A stretch of DNA of 64,000 bases from Leucocoprinus leucothites (lineage: Eukaryota; Basidiomycota; Agaricomycetes; Agaricales; Agaricaceae). The notes beneath the pieces are model-generated. The model was not told the origin of the DNA. It saw only the letters and a program-made list of their open reading frames with translations, and did no database searches. Below are positions 12,131 to 21,262 of the stretch, one piece after another. The stretch spans positions 2,046,001-2,110,000 of the forward strand of contig JAACJO010000002.1 of the NCBI GenBank assembly GCA_013368445.1, in the 5' to 3' direction. Numbering within the stretch: position 1 is the first letter of the stretch; each line of letters starts with the position of its first letter. The translations under genes were made by a program, and so were the position numbers.

Positions 12131-13353
12131 ATGTCTTGGCTATCCACCGCTGCATCTGTCGGTATGGCTGTAGGCCCTCCTCTGGTACATTCATATTTCG
12201 TTATAATCCGGTACCTCATAATGACAGTTGAGTTGGCCTTAGGTCTACGCCGACCAGACATTCTCAATTGTTCGTAAACGGCAAGGAATTTTGTGTTTTC
12301 ACGTTGTAAATCAAGCTTACGGTGCCCTCCGGTAGAGATGCAACTGGATTCTCTCGTGACGTCTGCGCCATCCTGTAAACTCCTCTCTCCCCTTATCAAA
12401 GTCATTCTCTCACAAAACCGAACTGTAGACTACTGGCCAACATCACTCGTTGCTTCTTCTGGCTAGGGTGCCCGACTTCTTTTATTATCTTACACGCCCA
12501 CTTAGACTGATAACCACACAGGAACCATTTCGAGACTGCACTCCTGGTCCAGTCCATCCTTATGATTCTTGCCCAGGTCTGTTCATCCTTTTCCCTCGCT
12601 ATCAAACAGACAATTGACGCTAAGTAGCTTGGTCTCCTCTACATTTGCATCATGTATCGGCCCAAACTAAGTCCAGAAGGTACGGGCTCCTCCAAGCGGC
12701 CCTTTTCCTTCTGGCAATGGCCCACCTACACACAATATATTGAATTTCTCTGTGGATTCATGTACGTTATTTGTTTCCTGTCGAACCGAACCACGGATCT
12801 TACAACTCTCGTCCTAGTCTTTGTCAGGCTATCATATTCCTGATCCTTGGTCGTTCTGATCTATATGTCAACATTCTTGGATTTGTTGCGCTCGGCCTTG
12901 AAAGCACTCTCCCAATCCCCCAACTTATCAGGTGAGTGCAGTTGCTTCCCAATGGTTCGACCACCCTCTCAATCCTTTTTTTTCTAGCAATTACCGCCAA
13001 CGGTCATTGTACGGCTTCCGAATGTCTACCCTAGTCGGTTGGTTCGGCGGTGACGCTTTCAAGTGCGTTCGAATCCTATCCGAGAAGATCATTTAACTGA
13101 CTATCCATAAGGACTGCATATTTCTTCGTACAAGATGCACCCCTCCAATTCAAAGTCTGTGCTATCTTCCAGCTTTCAGTTGACGTTGGTATGTCTATCC
13201 TTTGCTCCCTGCTCCCTCTCCACTGAAGCTGACTTATTCCTCGTAGCTATCGTAATACAGAGAGTGGTTTATGGTAACTCTCCTCCTATGTCCGTGATTA
13301 TGGATGAGGTCGACGAGCTAGAGGAAGCTTTGGCCCTTGCAGAGGATAATTGA
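12131..13353 (+). CDS. PQ-loop repeat membrane protein (Any1 / SLC66A2-like)
   Basis: A seven-helix PQ-loop protein of the Any1/SLC66A2 type; yeast Any1 counteracts loss of phospholipid flippase in the endosome-Golgi system. Ten exons give 243 residues with all phases closing: 12131-12184, 12243-12280, 12336-12374, 12429-12467, 12522-12576, 12628-12761, 12818-12931, 12988-13062, 13112-13188 and 13247-13353. The first PQ-loop reads GPPLVYADQTFSIVRKRDATGFSRDVC in consecutive exons. The second reads LESTLPIPQLISNYRQRSL then GFRMSTLVGWFGGDAFKT. The C-terminus is acidic (DEVDELEEALALAEDN). Intron 2 (12281-12335) has a GC rather than GT donor, and only that choice keeps the conserved RKxDATGFS reading. 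The acceptor of intron 6 is my best choice of two. Transported substrate is unknown. Confidence 0.9.
12281..12335 (+). other. GC-AG intron in the PQ-loop gene
   Basis: This 55-nt intron starts GCAAGG and ends GTAG. The upstream exon ends CGTAAACG and the downstream exon starts AGATGC, so splicing gives Arg-Lys-Arg-Asp-Ala-Thr-Gly. No GT donor nearby preserves that conserved reading. GCAAG is the usual extended donor of known GC-AG introns. Confidence 0.82.
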
Positions 13354-13596
13354 TTGATGCCATGAATAGCGGCCGTCTTTTCGTGAGCTTCAGGATTCTT
13401 ATATTCAGGATAGATGGATACATGTATTCCACCCATATTCCCAAATGATTCACTAGATGACGTCCCCTTTGAGCTATCCAAAATGGCCTATCCGAATCCG
13501 AATCATATTCCATTAGATGTGCCCGCCCAAAAACATCAGAAGTAGCAACTGTCAGACTTTCAGACGGAATCTATACGTGCAGTACAACGATGGGGA

Positions 13597-14049
13597 CTAA
13601 ACATGGATTCTCTCATAGACAACATCATGTCCAGTCTCATTTCTCTCCAATTCCACAACCAACTCTTCCCGCAGCTTTTTCTCAGTCATATCTCGAAATA
13701 CAATTCCCTTGTCCTTCATCACCCGCAGCGCTTCAACAATCCACGTCTGACAGTCATGATCCGGATCGTGCCTGATGATCGGGACTTCCTTCAAGATCTC
13801 TGGGAGTTGCAACAAGGTGCTCTGAGTAACGTAGCCAACTAGACAGCCCCCACATAGGTCACTAGATTTTGTCCAATCTTGGTTTATTTCATAAGTGTAG
13901 TGAAATGTATCATAATTGCCTTGAAGCTCGTGGATTTCGCCTTTCGAGGAGTCGAGCATGACGACGAGGCTCCAATGTTCAGTCCTCCTAGGATGCCCAG
14001 ATATCTCGCGTTGTACCACCAGGAGGGGGTAGTTCTTGTCAACGGTCAT
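13597..14049 (-). CDS. uncharacterised fungal protein, single exon
   Basis: A 150-residue protein with no intron, from ATG 14047-14049 to TAG 13597-13599. I do not recognise a named domain with certainty. It resembles a widespread basidiomycete family without known function: LLVVQREISG followed by RRTEHWSLVVM, then GEIHELQGNYDTFHYTY, LCGGCLVGYV, DHDCQTWIVEALRVMK and IVFRDMTEKKLREEL. The EHWSLV segment, the GCxVG turn and the DCQTWIVEAL helix suggest a compact globular fold; a papain-like fold with His (EHWS) and Cys (DCQTW) is imaginable but unproven. There is no signal peptide or membrane segment. An in-frame TTG lies three codons upstream and an acceptor-like CTGCAG just before that, so a further 5' exon cannot be excluded. 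It converges on the PQ-loop gene with a 243-bp gap. Confidence 0.65.
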   Translation of the reverse strand: MTVDKNYPLLVVQREISGHPRRTEHWSLVVMLDSSKGEIHELQGNYDTFHYTYEINQDWTKSSDLCGGCLVGYVTQSTLLQLPEILKEVPIIRHDPDHDCQTWIVEALRVMKDKGIVFRDMTEKKLREELVVELERNETGHDVVYERIHV

Positions 14050-14872
14050 CGGAATCAAGTGTACTGCAGATAGATACTCTCAATAACCAAAGACCAGTCG
14101 CGAACAAAGAGGAAACGACTCAACAATAAATTTAACGTGAGTGTAATCGCCTATATCGAACAGTGGATTTCAAGGGAAATGGTCAGGTATTGAAGAGAAA
14201 AACAACGGTGGATGGGCATGACCCTGCCTAATTGTCTCCTGATTATTCACCATACAGATGCCACCCTCTGACAGGGCCTAGGTAGTCACAGACCCACCAC
14301 ATCATACTTAGTTTCGGTCCGAAATATCTTCTGACCCTGATGCGTGGTACTTCCAGGAACGTCATATAAATTGAGGGAAACAAAATCTTCCAGACGACTC
14401 AGACAATGATCCAGAGATGGTGCGGTTTGCCACTATGTGCGCAAGGCCGCGATCAACTCAGCTTCCGCATATTAATATTACAAATACCTGTTAAACAGTG
14501 TACTTGTGGCAACTAGATGGACCCGAGAACCCAAGAGGGCGGGGCCAACGACTTATCCCACATCTTGAACTTCTCTGCCTCGTGGATCCGCATTGCCCTC
14601 CCACAATCCACTGTCTCGAACGGGTGGAAATACCGCTTCTCTGCGCTAAACTTCCAATACAAAATCGGCCTCTCGTCGCGACCGACTTTGTAGAGCCAAT
14701 GGCGCCTGCCAGGTTTATGTCGAGAGAAAAGGTTGTCCAACGATGCAAGGATTGAGGGAGCACGAGGATGACATGTTCTGGTAATCCCCGTTTTTTGCCA
14801 TTATTTTCGCGACCAGCGTTTGGTCGAACTGGTAAGGGAGATTGAATTTGTATTATACCATTATCAAGACCT
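14050..14872. other. gap with an unexplained minus-strand open frame
   Basis: Most of this 823-bp gap is not coding as far as I can tell. One minus-strand frame at 14513-14740 (no ATG at its 5' end) looks protein-like, being rich in Trp, Tyr and Phe (HWLYKVGRDERPILYWKF, then RYFHPFETVDCG), but I cannot name a family or join it to other exons. It could be an exon of an unrecognised gene or a relic. Confidence 0.3.
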
Positions 14873-16082
14873 CTATTCCGACGCTTCTTCCTCTTCAGAA
14901 TCATCAGCTCGTTGGTGGTTAGGATTGGCGACTAAAAGGTCCTCCCCGAGTCCATCGTGTGTTTCTAAAGCCGAAATCGAAAATTAATCAAGATGATGAA
15001 CAGCTGAAGCACAGTTTCATACCAGGTTTGCGTGCATCTTCATATTTCTGTTCCAATTCGCTGATGATAGCTTCCTGAGCGGCAGTGACGTCCTCAGATG
15101 TCGTGCACTTTTTATATCGCTCAAGATAGATTCTGAAAGAAACTGGTTGAGTATATACTCCGCCTTCAGAGTAAGCTAAGACGCACTGGTTGACCTGCCA
15201 GAATGATGCTCCCCAGCCAAAGCCACTGAGCAACTTTTCAGCGTATGAGTCAAAGCCCGTGATGTAGAACGCGGCTGCAAGCGCTTCGACGCAGTTTAGC
15301 CTCCAGGGTTTACCGTAGTTGGTTGGGTTAGTGGCCATAAGGTAGGGCACTACTCTCATTTCATCTCAGCTGCGAGCCCCGCGCAAGAAGATTTGAACTC
15401 ACGTAGCCGTTCATGTGGACTCGATATTTTGCCAAACGGAACGTCGTCCAAGCGAGCCCAGGAACACTCCACAACGGCGAGACCGCCATTTAAGATGATA
15501 TCACGATCAGAGGGACTGATTACTCTTGTTCCTTTGGGCCTAAGAAGAATTAGAAGGTCAGAAAGTGATAAAGTATGCAACAAGGTGTTATATGGGAGAG
15601 GAATACGAACAGAGAAAGGACGATGCTTACGAGACCACAATTCCTCGGAATCGAGACCCAATCTTTAGCTCCTTGATAAGGCCAAGTCGAGCAAGTTTCT
15701 TCCCTGAGCAACGCCGTGGATCACAGTGATCAAAGTCCTATTGGAATATGAGAGCCGAAAAAAAGCGGAGAAAGCGACATGATGAGCTCACCCACATCGC
15801 TACTGGTACTTCAATCTTAGTCTCTGTAAAAATGTCAGCGGTGGTATGTACAAATCGTGGAAATAGGGACACACCGGAGTCAGAAGATGATCCTTCCTCA
15901 CCGGGGCCTCCACCCTCCCCCTCAACGTCGTCAATAGCACTTTCCGGTCGATCCTCCAAAGATAGAGAAGACACAGTTGTCGATAAGTCCTTGAATCGTT
16001 CTCTGCTGGAAATTCCTCGCCCTCTACCTCTACCGCGTTTGCTGGAGCTACCGCCACGACCTGGAGCGTTTTTCTTGCCCAT
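14873..16082 (-). CDS. TSR3: 18S rRNA aminocarboxypropyltransferase TSR3
   Basis: TSR3 transfers the 3-amino-3-carboxypropyl group from SAM to the hypermodified uridine of 18S rRNA, a late cytoplasmic step in 40S maturation. The protein starts [21 protein letters not shown] (ATG 16080-16082), a basic N-terminus. Short exons then give the conserved core: [25 protein letters not shown] in consecutive exons, a stretch ending [33 protein letters not shown] in pieces, [20 protein letters not shown], and [19 protein letters not shown]. Those are the SPOUT-like SAM-binding and catalytic segments of the family. The C-terminal exon is acidic ([10 protein letters not shown]) and ends at TAG 14873-14875. 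Length, roughly 330-340 residues, fits fungal TSR3. At least five introns are needed. The call is firm; some splice points are not worked out base by base. Confidence 0.93.
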
Positions 16083-16596
16083 GGGGATTTAGCACTGAAT
16101 TAAAGGACCCAGCGAGATTGACATCCCCAGGCAGCTTTAGGATGTGGTAGAGGATGCTAAGCGGGTACTAGCCTTCCTAGTCACGGGACGTTTTCTAAAT
16201 GCCGACAGTGATCCGGCTTTCATGAACTCGTCAGTGACTGCTCGTCCCGGACGCGTTAAGCAGTTGGGTCGCTCATCTTCCGGAAAACAAACTACCCTTT
16301 GAAATGGATGCACTCTTGTGTTATTCCAGACCGACAGTCCTTTACCTCAAATTATCATCGCATTCATCTCAAGATCATCTACGGCGAATCTCATTCCGGA
16401 GGGCACTCTCCAACTTACCTTTTTGCGATGATCGTGCCACCACTCAAGCGACCTGGTGTATATCTCACTTTTCAGAGTTAACATGGGACGTATAAAATGA
16501 ATAAAGGCGATATCTGTCTTGTTTTCAATATTACATTGTGTCAACACCTCGCCGGGATTGAAGAGGATTGAAAAACACTAATACCTATCATTACCA
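16083..16596. other. intergenic, nothing identified
   Basis: This region holds the TSR3 promoter on the minus strand and the 3' flank of the kinase-like pseudogene. Small frames at 16299-16547 on both strands are short and featureless. Confidence 0.4.
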
Positions 16597-17260
16597 ATTA
16601 GGCCCAGAAATCAGCACAAGCACATCCTCAATAACCAGCTCATCCTCATACCCAGGATAAAATACCCGCCACCCATCTTCATGCGTGCAAAAGCAATCTT
16701 AATCACTTCTCAATACTCAGATCTCCACCCACACTGTTCCCAATCCAGAACTGCAACCACAAGTTCGTCCTGTGTCAATCATGGAACCCAGTCATTGTCC
16801 TAAAAGGTCCAAAGCGCGTACTGTCAGCGCGATAATCATGTGCACCTTTACCATCGATGGACCCGATCCACCCAGAAGGTTCTGGCTGCTTGATAGCGCG
16901 GAGCTGGTCAATATAACCCCGTAAAATGACCCTGACAGTCTCTTTCTGTTCTTCCGTTAAAGACCACCATTCACGATCTAGCCTATCACCGTCTTGAATG
17001 AATTCCGTCACCAGATAGCCTTGGTTGTCGACTCCTCGCCAAAAATCAAAGAATTTGGGAACGGCTATTGACGTATGGCGAGAAACAAATTGCATTGCTC
17101 GGGCTTCCGTAGACAAAGAAGAGGGACCCCCCAATTTGATCACAGTGTTTCGTGTCAAGCGGCGCACGTCCGTATGAACATGAGTAGACCATCGAAGAAG
17201 GATAGGGAATAGCAGTCTTCGAATACGATTGCATATCCAATCCCACGCCCGGCTGAACAT
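16597..17260 (-). pseudogene. broken aminoglycoside-phosphotransferase-like kinase
   Basis: The frame from ATG 17258-17260 encodes the N-lobe of a fungal APH/choline-kinase-like protein: RLTRNTVIKLGG (the ATP-binding lysine strand), STEARAMQFVSRHTSIAVPKFF in two parts, then YLVTEFIQDGDRLDREWWSL and LRGYIDQLRAI. It stops right after GPFRTMTGFHD. Immediately downstream, in another register, come VVAVLDWEQCGWRSEY, a TGA where the family has Trp, and then after a further frame change PGYEDELVIEDVLV. The catalytic loop (normally HxDLxxxN) that should lie between FHD and VLDWE is missing altogether, with no intron that could hide it. Three lesions together mean a decayed gene, not a sequencing slip. 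It sits between TSR3 and SUR2. The original substrate is unknown. Confidence 0.82.
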
Positions 17261-18150
17261 TGCGAGGCCCTCAGGAAAAGGAATGTACCTGAAGTCACCA
17301 GTATTTGATTCAAACCGTGATTATCTAGCAATTGCAGCAACTAGAAGGCGTTTTGTCGGGACCTACAATATCCTGGCACTGGCGGAGATCCGACGAACAG
17401 GTCTCTCCGGGCCGAGAGCTAAGTGCAAAGTAGTAAGCAAACTGAAACGAAGCACCACCGTAAATTGTCGCCGAGGTAATTTGTGCGTCAAACCCGACCG
17501 ATTCCTTTCGGATTGATTGTGTTAACGTATGGTGGAACTTGCGAGCGAGGAAGGAGATAGAGATATTCTGGGACCTAGAATCCCGGTAGCTTCCCCTAGC
17601 GGCACAGCAGGGCGCCGTTTCAGATCGCAAAGTCCGGCAACAACGGTCGACGGTCACTAATCATTTGATGACCAAAAAACCAGCGTCCGCACCCAGAGTC
17701 TCGCCACAAAAAAGTCGAACAACACAAAAATAGTCAATAACGTACGTTACACATCTAATAAACATCGGGGGCCAGTAAATACGTTCAAAAAAGACGGCGT
17801 AACAAACGAGTCCAAGTGGATTCTTGAGAGAGAAATGCATGCATGTATAAATGAAACAACAACGATAGAGGTAGCAATGACTGTGTTTATTCATCAGAAT
17901 GAAACCAAGCACAGCAAGGCAGGAGTGTGAGTGAGCTGGGGGGTGGCGATAGAGCGAGTGGTGATTATACATATAGTATCAGAGCGTTAGTCGGTGGTAT
18001 TAGAGCCGTAGAGATTGCAGAGGGACATCAAGAGTTTGGAGTTAGCCATGCCGGTATAAGGATTATGATATCTTGGTTTCAAAAATGCCACTTGAACGAA
18101 CGAACGAGCGAGAGTAAAAGAGGAGAAAGAGACTGCGAGATCTCGACTCC
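17261..18150. other. intergenic, nothing identified
   Basis: About 890 bp upstream of the kinase pseudogene and downstream of SUR2. Open frames at 17325-17657 and 17661-17972 (minus) carry no motif and the second has a composition unlike a protein. The plus frame at 17927-18340 is antisense to the last SUR2 exons. Confidence 0.4.
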
Positions 18151-19289
18151 TTACTCCATCTTCGCCGCATTCAGCTTCTTGCGCTTTTGCAATTCCTCCC
18201 TCGTCATCTTGGTCCCAAGTATCGTATCCCAATGCACAAAGAACGGCTGTGCAAAATTCGACTTGATCCCAATGGCCTACAGACACAAATCATTAGCAAT
18301 CCCTCCACCCCAAAGAAAAGATGCCACAAAACTCACCTGATGATGAATATCATGGTAATCCGCATTATTCCCCGAAAACATCTGCAACGGATCCCAAGGC
18401 AAACTATACCCACAATGATCATCCACCGTCTTAAACGTCGAAATCATAAACAACATCATCGCCTGCCTCGTAGTCATCCCCGTAATCCACTCCGCCAACG
18501 CAGCGCCCAATGTATCAAGTACGAAACCCTCCACTGGGTGGTTATACAACGACCCATACGCATAGGGTACATACAGGCGGTGATGCCAGGAGTGGAATGC
18601 CTTGTATAGGAACTTGTTCACGTGCATGGCGCGGTGCAAGAAATATTGCCATGTGTCGATGAAGAACCTGAAACACGCGAACCGCTGATTAGCAGGGCTG
18701 TACAAGTGAAGGAGAAGGGCGAGCACGTACATAGCAGAGAAGAACTGGAAAGTCGGGACACCCCACCAATACATAAACCACGCAGCCTTAGCAAGCACTT
18801 CCTCCTTTCCACCCCCAAAGCCCCTAACAATCCACTTCCCGACGGATTCTTCACCACCTCCAACCCAAGCCCACCAGCAACCCCAAGCATCTTCTCTACC
18901 ACCGAGCTCAAGAGCCTCTCCCACCTCTGCAGCCCCTCCACCACAGCCGCAGCACGACCAACGCTCCCGGTGTGGGCTTCCTCTTCCAACCACACAAGTC
19001 CTAACAGCGTCTGAATAACATGCTGGAGAATCACCGCGAGAGCGACTTCAGTTCTCCCTACGAGATTTCGCTTGGTTATCTCTTCGGATTCATGTATTCT
19101 GTACTTGTCTAGCCATTTCCATCCCGACATGTCCAACGCATGGAAAAAGAGCGAGAGCGACCAGTACGCGATGATAGGCACCGCGAGCGTCACATAGTGA
19201 TCTGGAACGCTGTCGATGAGGCGGGCATGAGGAGAATAGTAGAAAGGAGAGTCATAAAAAACTGCGGATGTTGTGTTGACGGAGACCAT
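18151..19289 (-). CDS. SUR2: sphinganine C4-hydroxylase (fatty acid hydroxylase superfamily)
   Basis: This ER membrane di-iron enzyme hydroxylates dihydrosphingosine to phytosphingosine. Exons 18925-19289, 18731-18823, 18337-18667 and 18151-18276 would give about 304 residues ending in KRKKLNAAKME. Membrane segments include HYVTLAVPIIAYWSLSLFFH and VALAVILQHVIQTLLGLVW. The histidine boxes are intact: DTWQYFLHRAMHVN, FHSWHHRLYVPYAYG and DYHDIHHQ, plus the family motif KTVDDHCGYSLPWDPLQM. One point is unsettled. To connect the N-terminal frame with the box-bearing frame I must assume a 101-nt intron (18824-18924, GTGGGA...TTAG), longer than its neighbours and without a clear branch site. The same stretch is open in the first frame, so a one-base indel would also explain it. 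Function is firm; that junction is not. Confidence 0.9.
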
Positions 19290-19612
19290 GAGCGGAAGAG
19301 GTCAAGATGAGAAGACACAGGTTTCCCACGGGAATAAGCTGATTTTATACATACAAGTCAACTAATAGGGTAGGGTAAAGCCACAGTCTGTATTTCATTA
19401 AGGTAACAGAGGGGAGAAAGGAAGAGAAACCCAAATTCTTTCTACAAAAAAATAATTATGCGCGTGCCAGTGCTTGGTTGGTGAGGGGGATGGTGAAAAT
19501 ACAGGATATGCGGTCCATGATATAGATAAAACAGAGCAACAGACAGAGATCGTGCGAGTGGACTTGAGAGAAACAACAACAGCAGAGGGGAATTCGGTAT
19601 ACTTTTAATTTC
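19290..19612. other. SUR2 promoter / CAF40 3' flank
   Basis: This 323-bp gap should carry the SUR2 promoter and the 3' UTR of CAF40, both on the minus strand. I see no gene or clear motif. Confidence 0.4.
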
Positions 19613-21152
19613 TTATGGATCGTTTAAATTATTCAGTAGTGTCGTCAAACACCGTTTTGTCACAAGATCACCCTGCGAAGAACCCTGGTCAATAAAGGAA
19701 GGTCGCCAGAAGCAATACTATTTATGTACCTTGAGCAGGGTACTGAAAGTGTTGTCTCTCAGCGGTTCGGGCAAGCAAGCACGGAGTGCCTCGCGGGCCC
19801 TGTCATAATCACGTTCCTTTAGTACTCGGAACTTGGCGGAAAAGAAGAGAAGTCAGGGACTTCACGTACCGAACATTGTCGCTCAAGCGAAGGTAACACC
19901 TCACGACGTGCTTGAGCAGCCTCACTGCCTGGGTCTCCACCAACTGATTCACCATATTGCTCAAAACGGTTCCAACGGCGTAGAACCGTTCGTACGTGTG
20001 ACAAATGTACGTCAACCCAGTCTCGTCGAGCAAGATCTTTTGCACGATGAATATCGCGACAGTTTTCGAAAGTTCGGAGCCGGTTTCCATGATCCGCAGA
20101 CAGAGAGGGATGATTTCAGTTGAGAGCAAAAAGTGAATGACAGTGTTGTTGTCGTTTTGCTACAATGACGAAAAAGGATTAGGCGAATGCAGGGGCAGGG
20201 AGTGCCTCACGGCGGACACAATGCAAAACGCACCTTGACAAGGGCACCTATTACTCCAAGCGAGGTAAGACGTAAATATTCAAAAGGACGAGTTTTGGAT
20301 GTAGTATTGAGGAATGGATATAAAAAAAGTGGTATATGTGCTGCGTGAGCGCTAGTCAGTACTACACAAGTCATGACTCGACTGAAAAACCACTACACAC
20401 CATTCAAAAACAACTGCCGGGTCTCAGAGTGGGAAGCAACACACTGCAGCAGAGCCAAAGCATTGCACACGCGGTTCGACACTGTCGCCGTCAAATTTGG
20501 GGGAGACAACATAGGATAGACTGACACAATCTCTTGCAACAGCGCCGGCATAATACCTATCAGACAACAGCCCGTCAGTACATTCCCCAGACGCCACAAA
20601 ACCTGAACAGCACCTACCAAACGAATGCCACAAGACCAGAGCCAGATCATCATACTGCTCTCTCTTCTTGCTCAACTCTAACAACGCCAAGTCTCTCGTT
20701 TCCGGATCCATAAGATCAATAACCAACGCATAAATCTTGTCATCGTCTTGCGCAGTCCCTACAGACCCGCCGTGGACACTCCCTGGACCAGGGGACCCAC
20801 CGACATGGGGTGGACCACCCATGCCAGGCACGTTGACATTTCCCAGACCAGCAGCAGCAGCGACACCGCCTAAACTCACGCCCAACCCGGCGCCATTGGA
20901 CGCATGACCGAGATTCATGCCGAGATTGAGATGTTGGTGCTGATTCATGTTGAGGTTCATGCCCATGTAACCCGTGCCTTGCGCACCGGCAGCAGGTTGG
21001 GCTGAGCCTATGACCTGGTGTGAATTTTGAGCGGCAGCGTTGGCTGGGGTGTCTGAGAGGAACGAATGGATAGACGAGGCTGTAGGCGCACGGGGATAGG
21101 AGGAGGAATACTGAGAATAGGGGATGGGCTTTGGAGAGACGAGGCCCGCCAT
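19613..21152 (-). CDS. CAF40: CCR4-NOT complex subunit CAF40 (CNOT9/Rcd1)
   Basis: CAF40/CNOT9 is the armadillo-type scaffold subunit of the CCR4-NOT deadenylase and binds RNA-regulating partners through tryptophan pockets. The start [20 protein letters not shown] (ATG 21150-21152) leads into a long low-complexity N-terminus rich in Gly, Asn, Met and His ([19 protein letters not shown]), typical of fungal versions. The Rcd1 core starts at [20 protein letters not shown], then [84 protein letters not shown] and [17 protein letters not shown]. The protein ends [15 protein letters not shown] with TAA at 19613-19615. Introns are about 50-90 nt. An in-frame upstream start at 21194 is possible but less likely. 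The gene begins only 110 bp below the stop of the ADF-H/PH gene. Confidence 0.95.
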
Positions 21153-21262
21153 CTGGCCAGACTGAGAGGAACAACCGCAAACCGTCCACCGCATCTACTC
21201 CATATGACTAAGCATGTTATGTCACGCGTTACAGGGTATCTACAAGGGGGTATCTACTAAGC

